Source of the DNA: Porodaedalea pini
Taxonomy: Eukaryota; Basidiomycota; Agaricomycetes; Hymenochaetales; Hymenochaetaceae
DNA: 64,000 bases
NCBI GenBank assembly: GCA_002794775.1
Contig: NBAY01000044.1
Coordinates: 1 to 64,000, forward strand
Direction of reading: 5' to 3'
The position numbers and the translations under genes are program-made. The notes under the pieces were generated by a model. That model worked only from the letters and a program-made list of their open reading frames with translations, made no database searches and was not told the origin of the DNA. Shown in pieces: positions 10,429-22,842 of this stretch (positions are counted from its first letter, which is position 1; each line of letters starts with the position of its first letter).

Positions 10429-12975
10429 ATGTCTGTGCATACAAGGTCTACACAGCCGCAAAAATCAGTAAAAAAAATCCAACAAAAAATATACAGCGAC
10501 GACGCACCTCCACCTATGACCAATGAGATGGCCACTTGGATCCAATGTTGCTATGGGATGCAGCAACCCATGAGACCAGGGACACAGCACTGGAGTGTCC
10601 CTGGTTCATCCTTGACACAACCGTCTTCCTCTCCGGCCCCCTTTTCATTCACCAGGCACACGTTTGACCTCGACGAGGATACAATTGATCCTGTTCTTCA
10701 GACGCACTCTGAGCCACCACCGCTGCTGCCACATTTTGTTGACCTATCAGTCCAAGCCCAGCTGTTGGAGATGATTAAGGGCTTGCAGGCCAATGTCGTG
10801 GACTTGAAGAGGGCACGCGAGGAAGCGGTGGATGAGCAGCACGAGTGAGAGGCAAAACGGCCAAAGAAGCCGAGGCTCGCTGGTATGCACAGAGATCTGT
10901 CTGTGGATGAGAAAGACCTTTGTGATGAGTTACTGGTACGAACATTTAACATGAACTGATGCTTACAGTCAAAAGCTTACAGCCATTTTCATAAGTCCTG
11001 CGACACATGCATGTCACGTGAAATGAGCCACATCAGAGACAAAGTGTCAAAAAATTAGAATGAATGCCTATTTTCTCTGTGAATTCTGCACAGTACCTGC
11101 TCATTAAGTACTCAAAAAAAAGGCATGGTTCTCAGGAGAAGAAATATGTAAAATAGGGAGCAATAAATTGACTGTGTAGGCAGGTGGAGATCAAACAAGT
11201 GCAGCTGGTCTGTTCTCTCACCCATTTCCACTGAGATTCAAAAATTATGGCTCCCCTACATCTACCTATAAAATTCTTTCCTGTATCTGTAAATTAAGTG
11301 TATGACTATACCAATATCTCCTGAAAGTTTGAAGCCAATCCATTCAGTATTCATGGTCCAGCAGCAAGATTTGTGTTCCACTTCAAGCTCTTTCCACCCT
11401 CCTTTTCTCACAACAGGTCTTGCAGAGTAGAACACAAATCTTGCTGCTGGACCATGAATACTGAATGGATTGGCTTCAAACTTTCAGGAGATGTTGGTAT
11501 AGTCATACACTTAATTTACAGATACAGGAAAGAATTTTATAGGTAGATGTAGGGGAGCCATAATTTTTGAATCTCAGTGGAAATGGGTGAGAGAACAGAC
11601 CAGCTGCACTTGTTTGATCTCCACCTGCCTACACAGTCAATTTATTGCTCCCTATTTTACATATTTCTTCTCCTGAGAACCATGCCTTTTTTTTGAGTAC
11701 TTAATGAGCAGGTACTGTGCAGAATTCACAGAGAAAATAGGCATTCATTCTAATTTTTTGACACTTTGTCTCTGACACGGCTCATTTCACATGACATGCA
11801 CGTGTCGCAGGACTTATGAAAAAGGCTGTAATTCATGACCTGTGCTTCGTATTATTCAGTGTAAGATGTGACATCAGATGAAGAAACTTACCAATAGTGC
11901 AGGCACAGAGGATGGGTCCAATGCTCAAGGGCAGGAGGTGTATGCATGGGATCTCAGTGGCATGCCACACACTTCTGTAAATAAGAAGATAATTAATTGT
12001 GCCGCAGCACTCATAGTCACGGAGGTTGAAGTACGTACCTCCCTCTCAAAGATCTACCATTTGAAAAAAAAAACTAACTAACTCTACTCTTTAGGATCCT
12101 GACACCCACGAACTCGAAATTGACAGAAAAAAATTCACTGTCAAGGACTGCTGTGAGATTGGGGGTCTGGTCTTCAGCAACCTGAAGAAGGCCTTTAATA
12201 TCGAGAACAATCTGGTGAAGAAGAAGAAGAACAAAAAAACTCAGGTCACAAACTGGCATAATATGCATGCAAGTCTGGTCCATTGTCTTCTCGCCTGATG
12301 GAACACGCGTTGTCTCGCAGTCTACTGATCCTATGTTCTTCAGACGGCTGGTTTTCAGAAGATGGGACAGGATGCCTGGGAGAAAGTACACAGGCGTGAG
12401 CTTCCAGACAGCGTCTTTGATCCTGCATACATGACAGACTATGTCAGTGCGCTCGACACATCTGATGTATCAAATGACAATGACGAGGATGATGACAAAG
12501 AAGATGAGGAGTGATGTACTGCTGCTAAACGGGCTTTTGAGGCGAAAGTCAAGCAGCGGAAGGCTGACGACTATTCCAGATGTGCCAGGGAAGCTCATCT
12601 CATAGCAGATGAGAAAAGCCAGAAGGACCCTGTCTGGGAAAAGTGCAGAAAGATGTTCTGCTCTCGGAAGGTTAGTTATTCATTCCTAATCCAATACAAA
12701 AGAACTCACCGATTTCGCAGCTTGACGAGATCTATGCCAAGCTCGACAGGCATGCCCATGCAAACCGTGCCGAGGTCAAAGGCAGGGGAAAAGGGAAGCC
12801 GCACAGTACCGTGTGCAAGGTCGACTTCAGCAATGAGGACACGTGTGTGCCCAAAGGCAAAGCACCTCTGTTCCCGTTCATGGTCAACCCCGAATGGCAG
12901 CGCAAATTCAGCGGGGAGGACTTGAAGATAGCTGAGGCCAACCCAGACAGCTTTGAGTCCAAGAATGCAATGTAA
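10429..12975 (+). pseudogene. CACTA accessory protein gene, degenerate
   Basis: A plus-strand gene from ATG 10429 whose first exon encodes a serine/proline-rich acidic segment and an acidic-basic region (MIKGLQANVVDLKRAREEAV). An in-frame TGA follows at about 10846, and beyond it the frame continues with EAKRPKKPRLA. MITE copy 2 interrupts the gene at 10978-11830. Further pieces include HELEIDRKKFTVKDC (about 12105), DTSDVSNDNDEDDDKEDEE ending at another TGA (about 12513), a stretch with VWEKCRKMFCSRK, and LDEIYAKLDRHAHANRAEVK. Downstream coding ends near TAA 12973. Position opposite the transposase resembles second ORFs of fungal CACTA elements. No known domain recognised. Confidence 0.5.
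10978..11830. mobile_element. Foldback MITE, family 1, copy 2
   Basis: An 853 bp copy with termini TACAGCC and GGCTGTA. Its central loop (about 11375-11432) is the reverse complement of the loop in copies 1, 3 and 4. As the arms are palindromic, this means it is inserted in the opposite orientation. It sits inside the CACTA accessory gene and separates its exons. Confidence 0.88.
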
Positions 12976-13470
12976 CCCAAGACAACACGTGTTCTGTCAG
13001 ACGAGAAGACGACAGACCAGACTCGTATTGCACCCCTGCAAATGGCCCCATATCTTGGACTTCTTGAAGCACCGCAGAAGATAGACCCAAGCAAATGAGT
13101 GCTGCCTCACAGCAAGAACAAGATGACAACACGTGTTCCATCAGGCGAGAAGACAATGAACCAGACTTGCATTGTGTGCTAGCAAGATACAATATCTTGA
13201 CCTTCTTGAAGCGATTCAGCACCAGCTTGATCACGTGTGAAGAGACTCAAATGAAAAGAGGAGGAGTGCATTCAGAGAGAACAAAAGGAGTTACAGCCAG
13301 GATCAAAGGCCAACGAGACCGAGACCGAAACCTAGAACAAGACCGAAACTGAAACCAAAACCGAGAATGAGAACAAGACCGAGACCACAGCCAGAACCAG
13401 AACCAGAACCAGAACCAGAATGAAACTGCAAGACATCAAATGACAACCGTGTCCTGTAGTTAAATGGTAG

Positions 13471-16400
13471 TTAGTAATGTGTACTTAAATCGAAATTAAA
13501 AAGAATACATGCCTTTGTTAAACCGACAGTTACCCAGAGCTTAAAGGCCTCTGTATCGTCCTCTTTCTCCTCCAAGTCGTCTGAGCCTCGAGGTTGTCTG
13601 TACTGGATACGGATGTGGCACGCCTGCGATACAACATCCTCCAGAAAGACGAGCATTGGCGGCCTGCTCAGTGCGCTATCAAGGTATGAGTCAAACTTGA
13701 AGAATCTGATCTCAAGCTCAGGGCTTTCAGAGAGTGTGAGAACCAAAAGAAAATGTTCAAAATCATAGACAATACTCACAGGTTATCCCAAATTGATGTG
13801 TTTAATACATGAGGGCAGGGTGGATGGAACCAGCGGACATGCAGAAGGGTTGGCAACTGGTATATCTGCGGCTGGGTATGCATGAGGATGTCAGTTACTT
13901 GGCCTACATAAACCGTGCCACTGAATCTTGTCTGGATTATTGAATTTGGTGCCTTGTATACATCTGAGGATGGCACGATTTGCCGTCCATTTAGTATTAT
14001 ATACTTATGAAAGACGGCCTTGTCACACAAAAAATTAGGCCTTGGGACCGAATTCTCGTTGACTCTTGTGGAACGTGAGCATACAGCCACTTGAGGTTGT
14101 TGTTTGGAGTAATGCATCAACAAACTCCTCTGCAAGGAGTTGGTGAGCTCTTCGACTGAGCCTGGTCCAAGGGAAAATGGTCTGCCAACTAAATATGAAT
14201 TAGAAAAGTGTATATATTGAGTATTAGTTTGAATCAGAAATAAAAGTCTTACTGTCCTGAGTGGCCTCGTCGATTTCTCGAGCGACTGCAGCTATAGTCC
14301 CTCGATTGTCGCTGTCAGTCTCCAGCAGGAGCTGCACGGCTTCTTGCATTCCGAGGTCTCCACCTTCAAGGTGAGTGAGACTTTTAACAAGCTCGCAAAG
14401 TCTCGCATCTTGCATGAATGCCCACATAAATGCAGTCTCGATTTCGCTGCCACTGTGATTATTCATCTTGTAGCTCTTTAGGGTTTTGTTGAGGCGCTCG
14501 TATGTGAAGGACCAGAATCTGTAGACTGGTCTGTAGTCACAAATCTGATCAAATATGTGAGTTACCCAGTGGAAGTTTGGCTTTATGTCCTCACCGTGTA
14601 TCTAGAAGGGTAGAACAATTCAGAGTGCAAACTCGTGCTCGATATAGACTAGTATTCGTACCTCTAGATAGCCTTGAAGATATTCAGTTAGAAGAAAGCT
14701 CGCTCGAGCAAGATCATCCTCATGAATTGACCGTGCCAGTGTAATCTTGAGGGCCACAGAGAGCTTAAGAAAGTTGGCGGCATCATCTGCGTGCATTCGG
14801 AGGGTGGGCTCAGGCGAGGGCTTGCTGTCATTGCCCTTGACCATCTTACCCTTCTCTTTGCACAGTCACTTGGCTGCCTCATTCTTCTTCCATTCTGAAG
14901 TCTTCACATCAAATTCCTTTTGAGTGATGGGCTGCCACTCTTCCCAGACGAAAGGTATCTGTAAGAGAACATTCAGTTTGATTTTTTTATCCAAGGAGCT
15001 TGAGAACTTACAATTACTGGGAGATATACAAAAGCGAGAGCCTTGTACTTGTCAGCACTGAGGGAGCCGGCTGCTGGATACCCAACCTGAGAAGGAAGCC
15101 ATCCTACCCAGGATGGCATCTCAAACTGAAGAGTATATATAGTTAAGTAATTTAGGAATGAAATAAACAAAAGCGTACCTCTTTGAGGTACAAATTTAGC
15201 AAGTCCAGCTCTTGCTGGACTTGGTTTGGCTTCATTAGCTCATGAAGCACATTTGTTTTGATCCACAAATCGTGCCACTGAGACTTCATTATCCCTGAGT
15301 GAGGCAAATGTGAGTGAGCGAATGAAAGAGAAAGAAAAGAAAGAAAAATAAACCTAGAAGTACGTTATGCATCAGGTCAATTACCATCATACAGATGGCA
15401 TCAAAATATGGGAGCCTTATTAGCTCTGTGTACCATAAACCAAATTCCTTGTGAATTGTTTCCCTGTCCTCGTCATCGCCCTCGAGGTACTCAAACCTGA
15501 GCCTGCGATGCTCTTCACTGGTTCGAGCTGGAAATCCTAAGGAATGCTGGACTCAGAGTCGGAAGAAAGGGAAGAATAAATGCTTACCGTTGGTCAGGCC
15601 CTCCTTTGTAAATAGCTCACTGTGACCAATCATGCACTTCATGCAGAATTGGTTCGAGTGATTGTGGTTGGCAAAGCCGACAACTTTGCACAGAGCCGGG
15701 TGATTGCAGCACATGGTGACCAGGACAACATGAACAAGGCGCCCTATTAAAAAAAAAGTAAGATAAAATTAAAAAATTAGAGCTAGTGTACTTTACCTTC
15801 CGGGTACCAACGTGTTTTTATCATTATTCCGTCTTGAAATAGCTTGAGGAGGTCATCAGTGAAAGGTGCGAGAATATACTGGGTTTGTTCGCCATCCAGC
15901 GCCTTCGGACCTGGGAAGATAGAGATGAGGAAAAGGTTCCGAGTGAGACATCTTAACCATCAGGTATATTAGCATATGATCGTAAAAAAGAGGGAAATGT
16001 AAGCATACTTCAGTTGGATTGGTAGGTTCACTATGCTGCAGGAGAGCACATCGGATGAGTACGACACCGCATGCTTGCTTGTCTGATAACCAAATCTAAG
16101 ATAATATAGAGCCAAGGGAAGTAAAAGAGCAATGAAACAGAAGGGAGAAACGCACCCATCAAATCCGAGGGTGATAGCAACCCGAAGCTCATTTATGCTT
16201 GAGCGATTCAGGTCATTGTCAAAGAAAGTCTTGCCGTTGGGTCCAGGGAATGTCTTCCATTTATCTACATCCATTATATCCAGTAATTCGCCCTCCTTGC
16301 ATACACACATTCGCCAGGCATTGATGTGCTCTTTCATACCTTCGCAATTGAGAAGCTCAGAAAGCTGTCTTGAGATCAGGTTGAATGGCAATTTAAGGAT

Positions 16401-17504
16401 GATTTTTGCATCTTTATTGTTTATGGCTTCGTGGTCACTACACGTTCCGAAGTCTCTTGAGGTGGTAGCAAGCTTCTCGAAAAGCACACCAGAGCAACCA
16501 GGACAAGTAGTGTTTAAATTTGAATCATGTGGGATAATTCTGCAGCAAGAAGGACACATAGGCATTATTAGAAAGGTGTCGGCCAGCTCCAGTCTTCGAA
16601 ATGTTGTATTCAGAGTTGTAATCGGGTTGTATTCGAGCGGAAAGGCTCCCAAAAGAGAAAAAACCAGCCTAAGAACAGATAGCATGAGGTTACAGGCATG
16701 GAATGGCAGGTGGTACGTGAGATTAAGCCATGCCACCAGAAGCAAGACGATTCTCCAAAAAAAAGTTGCATCGGCACCTTGTATAATATCTTGAGGAGTG
16801 AAATGTTTTTCTTGTACTTTGAACCGGTATGTCTGGTGAGCGTGGGCGGCGGGAATTATGGATAGCGGTAGTGACTGGAAGTTTTCAGGAAGATGCTCCA
16901 TCGCATCATCTGAATCGTCCCCTGCCGCGTCGTTCATGTCGGTATCAAGAGGCCAGTACAAGTCATCTAGCTCAGGCCGAGTGATGAGTTACGTCGCTAA
17001 GGGTGAAAAATATAGCTGTGTACCTTCCATTTCCTCATCCTCAGTGCTTTGAGTCCTTTCCCCCTGCTCATCCCCACGTCCTACTTCCTCACGAGGACCT
17101 TCTGTGGATGTGGCAGTTACTTGGACTCCCGGTGGCACACCTGTTGGCATGAGTACTAGTGCTGGTGCTATTGTTTGCGGTTCTCCTGATGGCCTTCCGA
17201 ATGGTTGAGCATGATATCTTGGATCTGTGGTTGCTGCACTTGATGTACTTGTCAGAGGATATCGTTGAGTGTGTTTCCGAGCTGTGTATCTTGGTATTTT
17301 CTTGCCCTTGCCACCGGATTGATCCCAGCAGAGTTGACATTGGCAGAGTACTTTCTTTTGCTGGTAGGCTGTTGAGTTGTTCATTGAGCTTGGGTTTGAG
17401 CCAGTCATTGCGAATGGAGCGTGGTAGTGGTGATGGTGGTGGATTGAAGCAAGGGAAGACGCGCAGTGCACAGCGAGGCGGCGCACTGCACGTCGAGTCG
17501 ACAT
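13471..17504 (-). pseudogene. CACTA transposase (basidiomycete type), nearly complete
   Basis: Exons on the minus strand read in order. The N-terminus has LCQCQLCWDQSGGKGKKIPR, a short Cys cluster. It is followed by LPLSIIPAAHAHQTYRF, CNLMLSVLRLVFSLLGAFPL, and a zinc-binding-like part CPSCCRII...CPGCSGVLFEKL. Next is the core with FFDNDLNRSSINELRVAITL, SYSSDVLSCSIVNLPIQL, EQTQYILAPFTDDLLKLFQD, CCNHPALCKVVGFANHNHSN, then FEMPSWVGWLPSQVGYPAAG, HWVTHIFDQICDYRPVYRFW and FTYERLNKTLKSYKMNNHSG. These follow the order in basidiomycete CACTA/tnp2-like transposases. A TGA at about 14866 between NEAAK and LCKEKGK breaks the frame, so the gene is probably inactive. The 5' end is taken as the ATG at 17504 but may be later. 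Confidence 0.75.
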
Positions 17505-17753
17505 GTTAAGTCGAAATGATCAATGCAAATCATTGATTGACAGTTTATGTCATTTGCGTCGGCAAAGCCTCGGTTCACGTAGATAAGCTCAGGAAGCTAC
17601 TCAAACTCCGTCCCGGGGTAGTTATGTTATTTCCATCTATGCGGTTTCTTCACTACAAATATCAGGTAGGATTTTTCTCATACATAAATCTAGCTAATAT
17701 ACAACCATCTAAGTAAAATTTTCTAACCTAACTAATCCGGAAAGTGTACAGTT

Positions 17754-18583
17754 TACAGCCTTTTTCATAAGTCCTGCGACATGTGCATGTCACGTGAAGT
17801 GAGCCACGTCAGAGACAAAGTGTCGAAAAATTAGAATGAATGCCTATTTTCTCTGTGAATTCTGCACAGAACCTGCTCATTAAGTACTCAAAAAAAGGGC
17901 ACGGTTCTCAGGAGAAGAAATATGTAAAATAGGGAGCAATAAATTGACTGTGTAGGTGGGTGGAGATCAAACAAGTGCAGCTGGTCTGTTCTCTCACCCA
18001 TTTCCACTGAGATTCAAAAATTATGGCTCCCCTACATCTACCTATAAAATTCTTTCCTGTATCTGTAAATTAAGTGTATGACTATATCAACATCTCCTGA
18101 AAGTTTGAAGCCAATCCATTCAGTATTCATGGTCCAGCAGCAAGATTTGTGTTCTACTCTGCAAGACCTGTTGTGAGAAAAGGAGGGTGGAAAGAGCTTG
18201 AAGTGGAACACAAATCTTGCTGCTGGACCATGAATACTGAATGGATTGGCTTCAAACTTTCAGGAGATGTTGGTATAGTCATATACTTAATTTACAGATA
18301 CAGGAAAGAATTTTATAGGTAGATGTAGGGGAGCCATAATTTTCAAATCTCAGTGGAAATGGGTGAGAGAACAGACCAGCTGCACTTGTTTGATCTCCAC
18401 CCACCTACACAGTCAATTTATTGCTCCCTATTTTACATATTTCTTCTCCTGAGAACCGTGCCCTTTTTTTGAGTACTTAATGAGCAGGTTCTGTGCAGAA
18501 TTCACAGAGAAAATAGGCATTCATTCTAATTTTTCGACACTTTGTCTCTGACGCGGCTCACTTCACGTATGAAAAAGGCTGTA
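17754..18583. mobile_element. Foldback MITE, family 1, copy 3
   Basis: An 830 bp copy with TACAGCC and GGCTGTA ends. The right arm lacks about 24 bp between cttcacg and atgaaaaag, which accounts for its shorter length. It sits upstream of the transposase inside the CACTA element, close to the right TIR. Confidence 0.87.
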
Positions 18584-18644
18584 ATTTACATTAGCTAATT
18601 TCCCTAACGCGTGAGGTGTTAGGAGACCGTGAAACGCAGTGAGT

Positions 18645-19070
18645 CTATCTTTCACAGTTCATCAGATTCACCTTTACAGCTACGGGAGATTCTTCTTGAG
18701 TTCGGTGCATCGATTAAGGTAACTGTCACTTTTTTCATCGTCATCTGCTGCTACCTACAGATCTCGAAGATCACGAAGTCTCCGCCAGGAACTTCGGAAA
18801 ATCCTCAGATTGTCTACTCAGCCATTACCCACACCGAGTGCTAAAAAGCCCAATCTCGAAGTACACTTCCCCTAATAGTTATATTCTTCGACTGCTATCT
18901 GTTTTATACCTTTGAACAGGCCTATGGACACCTCCGAGATCCTGTGCGATAAAGTTGGTATCTTATATTTTGGAACACTGCACGCAAGTGAGGTGCTGCG
19001 AGGTGGCTCTTGCATGGCCAACTCGACTCGCGCGAGACAAATCAGCTTCCCTTTGTGATTTCCACTGGCA
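18645..19070. other. Intergenic sequence right of CACTA element
   Basis: A short frame at 18640-18845 (LQLREILLEFGASIK, then an apparent GTAACT intron) looks faintly coding but is not recognisable. Nothing else is supported. Confidence 0.3.
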
Positions 19071-19307
19071 TTGTACCGCTCCAGCCAAAGCATGGGTCAT
19101 TTTGATCGCCACATCGAAGGTACAATATTAGTAAGTTTCGCGAATGGCATCTTTATTACTTTGGAGGCTCTCTATCATGACTGTTCATTCGTGCATTTTT
19201 CGGCCTTACGGCATGTATGCCTTTCCGAAGGCCTCTCCAGCCTTCCCAAAGGCATAACGCACTTTGAGCTATATGCAGTTTTCAAGTTTTTGAGGCAAAG
19301 AGGGTGA
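19071..19307 (+). pseudogene. F-box/LRR-type remnant
   Basis: The 3' half of this frame (LSSLPKGITHFELYAVF) resembles the segment LPSSLDGITHFEIRSFS of the F-box protein at 51509-52864, with the same spacing to a preceding short hydrophobic stretch. There is no F-box start nearby. It is probably a decayed fragment of a related F-box/LRR gene; similarity is only about 30 residues. Confidence 0.35.
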
Positions 19308-19527
19308 TTATTTCAGCTTTAAGATGTTCTTCTAGTCTATGTCGTTTATGCAACATTAAAATTATACATTTAACTCTTCTACTTATATATCCTTTGTGGT
19401 GAAAATATACATAGCTCGGTTGACAGGATGCACGTGACGTTAATTAAATGACACCGGCGCGTGAACCGCGATTGCTTGAGCTCTAGCCACGACGTTGTCG
19501 CTATCGACAACGCCGACACCTCGCTCG

Positions 19528-21990
19528 ATGTCGACAACAGACTTCGACACATCCGCAGTGAATACTTTACTGTCCATAGCCTCATACAACAGCAACGCAT
19601 CGTCGAACCGCTCTGTCAGCGCCGCCGCCGACGCCGCTTCATCGCTCAAGAGACCTGCTTCGCCCGACGTTGACGAGGAGAGGAAGAATAGAAAGAGAAT
19701 GAAAGAAGAAATGGACACCTTTGGTAACGGCCAACTTGGTGGGGATGTACCTCATACAATCGATGGTCACGCCTTGGCCGAGGATCTTGCGCAGGAGCTT
19801 CAGTGTGGCTGTTGCTCTGAACTTGTATATAAGCCGGTCGTCGTAGTACCATGCGATCATTTCTTTTGTGGAAGGTACGAGGAACGTCTCTTGAAGTTAT
19901 TCTGTATTCTAATCATCTATCTACAGTTGTTGCACGCTTTGGGTGAAGGTGAGCCGCCCCTGAGATAACACTCGCGTGACATGGCTTAATATCACGAAAT
20001 TCACGACATAGAATGGCGGCACAAACTGCCCCGCTTGTCGGAGCGTCTCTACGGCAGTAATGCCATCGCGAGCGCTGCAATCTATGGTGGACGTTCTTCT
20101 TCGAGCTGCGCCGCATCGTCAGCGAACCGAGCGAGAGCGCATGCAGGCTGACGAGATCTATCCTGCCTTGCGTGCTTTTAGGGTACGTCTTTCTCCTTTC
20201 TGAGAATTGTTTCGCCTAATGTTTTCTAGATTCCGATGCCGAGGGAACCTTCTCCGGAACCTGTTATCCCAGCTAGCTCTGATTTCGTCCAGCCTTGTCC
20301 CCATTGCTTACCAAACAACCCCTTCCATTGGACGTGCCCAAGGCCCATTGCAGATCCAGCAACTGATCCAGATAGTGCATGGCACGTTAATGATGGGACT
20401 CCTCCGGGACATGGTTTCTGTGGCAATTGGTCTGTGACTTGCCATGCGTTTGTGAATGCAGCTCAGAATTGACAATTTTCTCTAGTGAAGTACTTCTAGC
20501 CCTGCGGGCACCATCAACTTCCCGCTGCGACTTTTGTCAAGTCTCTTTCTGTGGCATCAATGTACAAGGGCGCTGTGCCGCGCTTGGGATAGCAATGCAG
20601 AGCCCGCACGGCATGACAGATGTCGTCGATCTTATTCAAAGCACAGAGATTTACGATTGCTTCGAGGGGAATACGATTGAAGTCGAACTCATGCTCGACT
20701 ATATGACGACACAGCGCTTGACCCCGAAGCAGATATATCGCCAGGTTAGTAACCTTCAATGGCTGTGGAAGAATTCGTCACCGAGCTCCTACTCTCCCAC
20801 AGATCGCCGCGCATATACAAACGCAGCCCGATAGCTTCCGTCCACTCATCGAACAAGATTTATTCATGGACATGCATCCTGTGGCAGGAGGAACGGACCC
20901 GGATCCGAATTCGCCGCGTCGGTTTATCTGCAGACTGTGTGCGACAGAGGTGTTTCTGTACGGACTGCGTGATTGGTGGATTCGCGAGCGCCGGAAAGCT
21001 GTTCGTGAGGGTATACTTGAGGACAGAAATGATTGCCCTGAAGGAGGGTCATGCAGCCACATCAGAGATCCCGGTTAGTGATCTTTCGTTTATTCTTCTA
21101 CGGAAATTTCTTCTAATGCAATTTTTCAGCACATGCGAAAGAATGTAGGTGTACTATACCAACATTTGCGTTTACTTTCACTTATTCTCCGGGCAGTTAA
21201 CCATATTATCTCTACTGCTGAATCCGAGAAAGCGCCACGAGCGAGCACGTCCTCGTCCGGAGCCTCATCATCCAATTCTTCAGTGAATCGAGATATGTCA
21301 TCGTCAGCATCCAGCATGCTGTTTCTACCCCCTATTTCCTCCGACACCACTTCTACTTCTGCTTCTGCTCTCCCAAGTATCTCGAACCTAGTCTCAGGGA
21401 TAACACAACCGCACTTCTATTCGACAAACGACTTTGCGGTGTTCTCCCGCTCTGGCTTAGGTTCAGGCGAACGATTCGGAGAGATTCAACCCGCGAGTGT
21501 GGCTCTTTCAGCTGCTGATATCCATGCTGGAGATCCGCCTCATGTTGATGTGCGTGAAGGAGATGATGAAGCGGTCGTCGAAGTAGATGTGGACGATGCG
21601 GAACGGGCAGAGCCCTCTTCATCGCAGTCTCAGCGTTCCGTTGAAGCACACCTCACCCAGAACTTGCTCGCGGAATATGATAGTGATACGGGGTCCGAAG
21701 CGGAGGATAAAGCAGAAGATGCAACAGACATAGATGCAGATGCGCGCCTCGAGGCTTGTTATGCGGCGACAGCAGCTACTGCTACCCAACTCGAAGCGGG
21801 CTTCCAGAGCGTTAGACGCATGCAGAGCCCGTCGAAGGCGGGCTTAGACCTAGATGTCTCGATGGAAGACGTCAGACCGGTCTCAGCATCCGGTTTCGCG
21901 TCTTTCCGCATGCTGTCTGACATAGGCTCCGACCTAGCGGAAGGGAGTGCGCCCCGTAATTCGAGTGCACATCCTGTACGGGTTGAATGA
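19528..21990 (+). CDS. CHFR-type RING and PBZ E3 ubiquitin ligase
   Basis: The first exon holds a basic, serine-rich N-terminus, then a RING finger: CGCCSELVYKPVVVVPCDHF, continuing over a 50 bp intron as FFCGSCCTLWVKNGG and TNCPACRS. Later exons carry the Cys-rich domain of CHFR-like ligases (CPHCLPNNP, CDFCQVSFCG, RRFICRLCATEVFLYGLRD). They end with a PBZ-like poly(ADP-ribose)-binding finger, CPEGGSCSHIRDPAHA and KEFNHI. KEFNHI is created by splicing GAAT to TTAACC across a GTAGGT...GGGCAG intron near 21145-21197. The acidic Ser-rich tail runs to the TGA at 21990. Human CHFR also has an N-terminal FHA domain; none is visible here. By family it would ubiquitinate mitotic checkpoint proteins in the nucleus. 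Start chosen at ATG 19528, the first in-frame ATG. Confidence 0.85.
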
Positions 21991-22842
21991 GCACGTACCG
22001 AACCTTTATCGCACCGGGTTCCTCTGGGAAGGTTTAGCACGGACAACGCATCTAGAGTATTCATGGATGGATGGTACCTGTTCTCTTCACCGCATTATTC
22101 ATATTTGTACGTCATTCTTCATTTCTCATACTTCATGATTTGAGCTCAATGCCGACTACGACTTCCGTTACGGCGCACGAGCTGTACGCCTTTCCCTACT
22201 TCCCTGGGTCTTTCTATTCGCCTCTTCCGCCTGTGTAATGCGCCTCAGAACTTACGCTCATCCGTTGCTGCACACCTTGCATTCCTTCTTTTTTCATTGC
22301 TATGATTGTATTGTGTACGTTGAAACAGGTGTCGCCTTTCCTTTCCGCTTTCCATTTATCAACCACACTGCTTCGATTCATGATTCTCTTCACTTTTCGT
22401 GCCTAGGTACCCAGGCCATGTAATGTGTATGTACTGTACATTATCTGATCTGTGATCAATCAAAGTTGTCGTCGATTTCGCCTCCTCGTCTATGATAATT
22501 TCTCCTTCCCAGTTTAGATTTGATTAAGCAGTTGGACTTGTAAGTTGTAGCCGGCAAGAATTCTGGAGCCTGGATTGTCGCGACGCCGCTAACGCGCTTT
22601 GAGTTCAAATTTCTCGCGTCGTCGGAAGTTGGAATGAGGCCGTTGGTTTCTCCACTTGACTCACCGGTGCGCCTGTCTTTCAGAATTCATCTGTGCTTCA
22701 AATCCTTTCTTAGGACAAAGAAGAGACACTGATCGGCTTAGAAGCACTTATCTATCAGCAATGCTGATTATGCTGTCCTAGATTCAAGTTTTGATCGCTT
22801 TTGCTTTTCAGAGACGACTCGGCAGCCGCTATCGCCGGCCTT
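21991..22842. other. CHFR 3' region and intergenic DNA
   Basis: A pyrimidine-rich stretch without a convincing gene. Small frames (22238-22423 and others) lack coding character. It ends where MITE copy 4 begins. Confidence 0.5.

Larger units (their letters stand above)
10024..18641. mobile_element. CACTA-superfamily DNA transposon, complete ends
   Basis: The left end CACTGCGTTTCACGGTC is matched by the reverse complement of the right end (gaccgtgaaacgcagtg at 18625-18641), with similarity continuing about 28 bp. A 3-bp duplication AGT lies at 10021-10023 and 18642-18644. CACTG termini with a 3-bp duplication define the CACTA (EnSpm) superfamily. A subterminal direct repeat (ctgaaaacgcactaagtcgc) is visible at about 10373-10415. 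The 8618 bp element carries a minus-strand transposase and a plus-strand accessory gene facing it, and has been invaded by two family 1 MITEs. In-frame stops in both genes suggest it is no longer autonomous. Confidence 0.9.

Noticed and set aside
16132..16794. 220-codon plus-strand ORF
   Set aside because: It is the antisense shadow of the CACTA transposase core, which carries the recognisable motifs.
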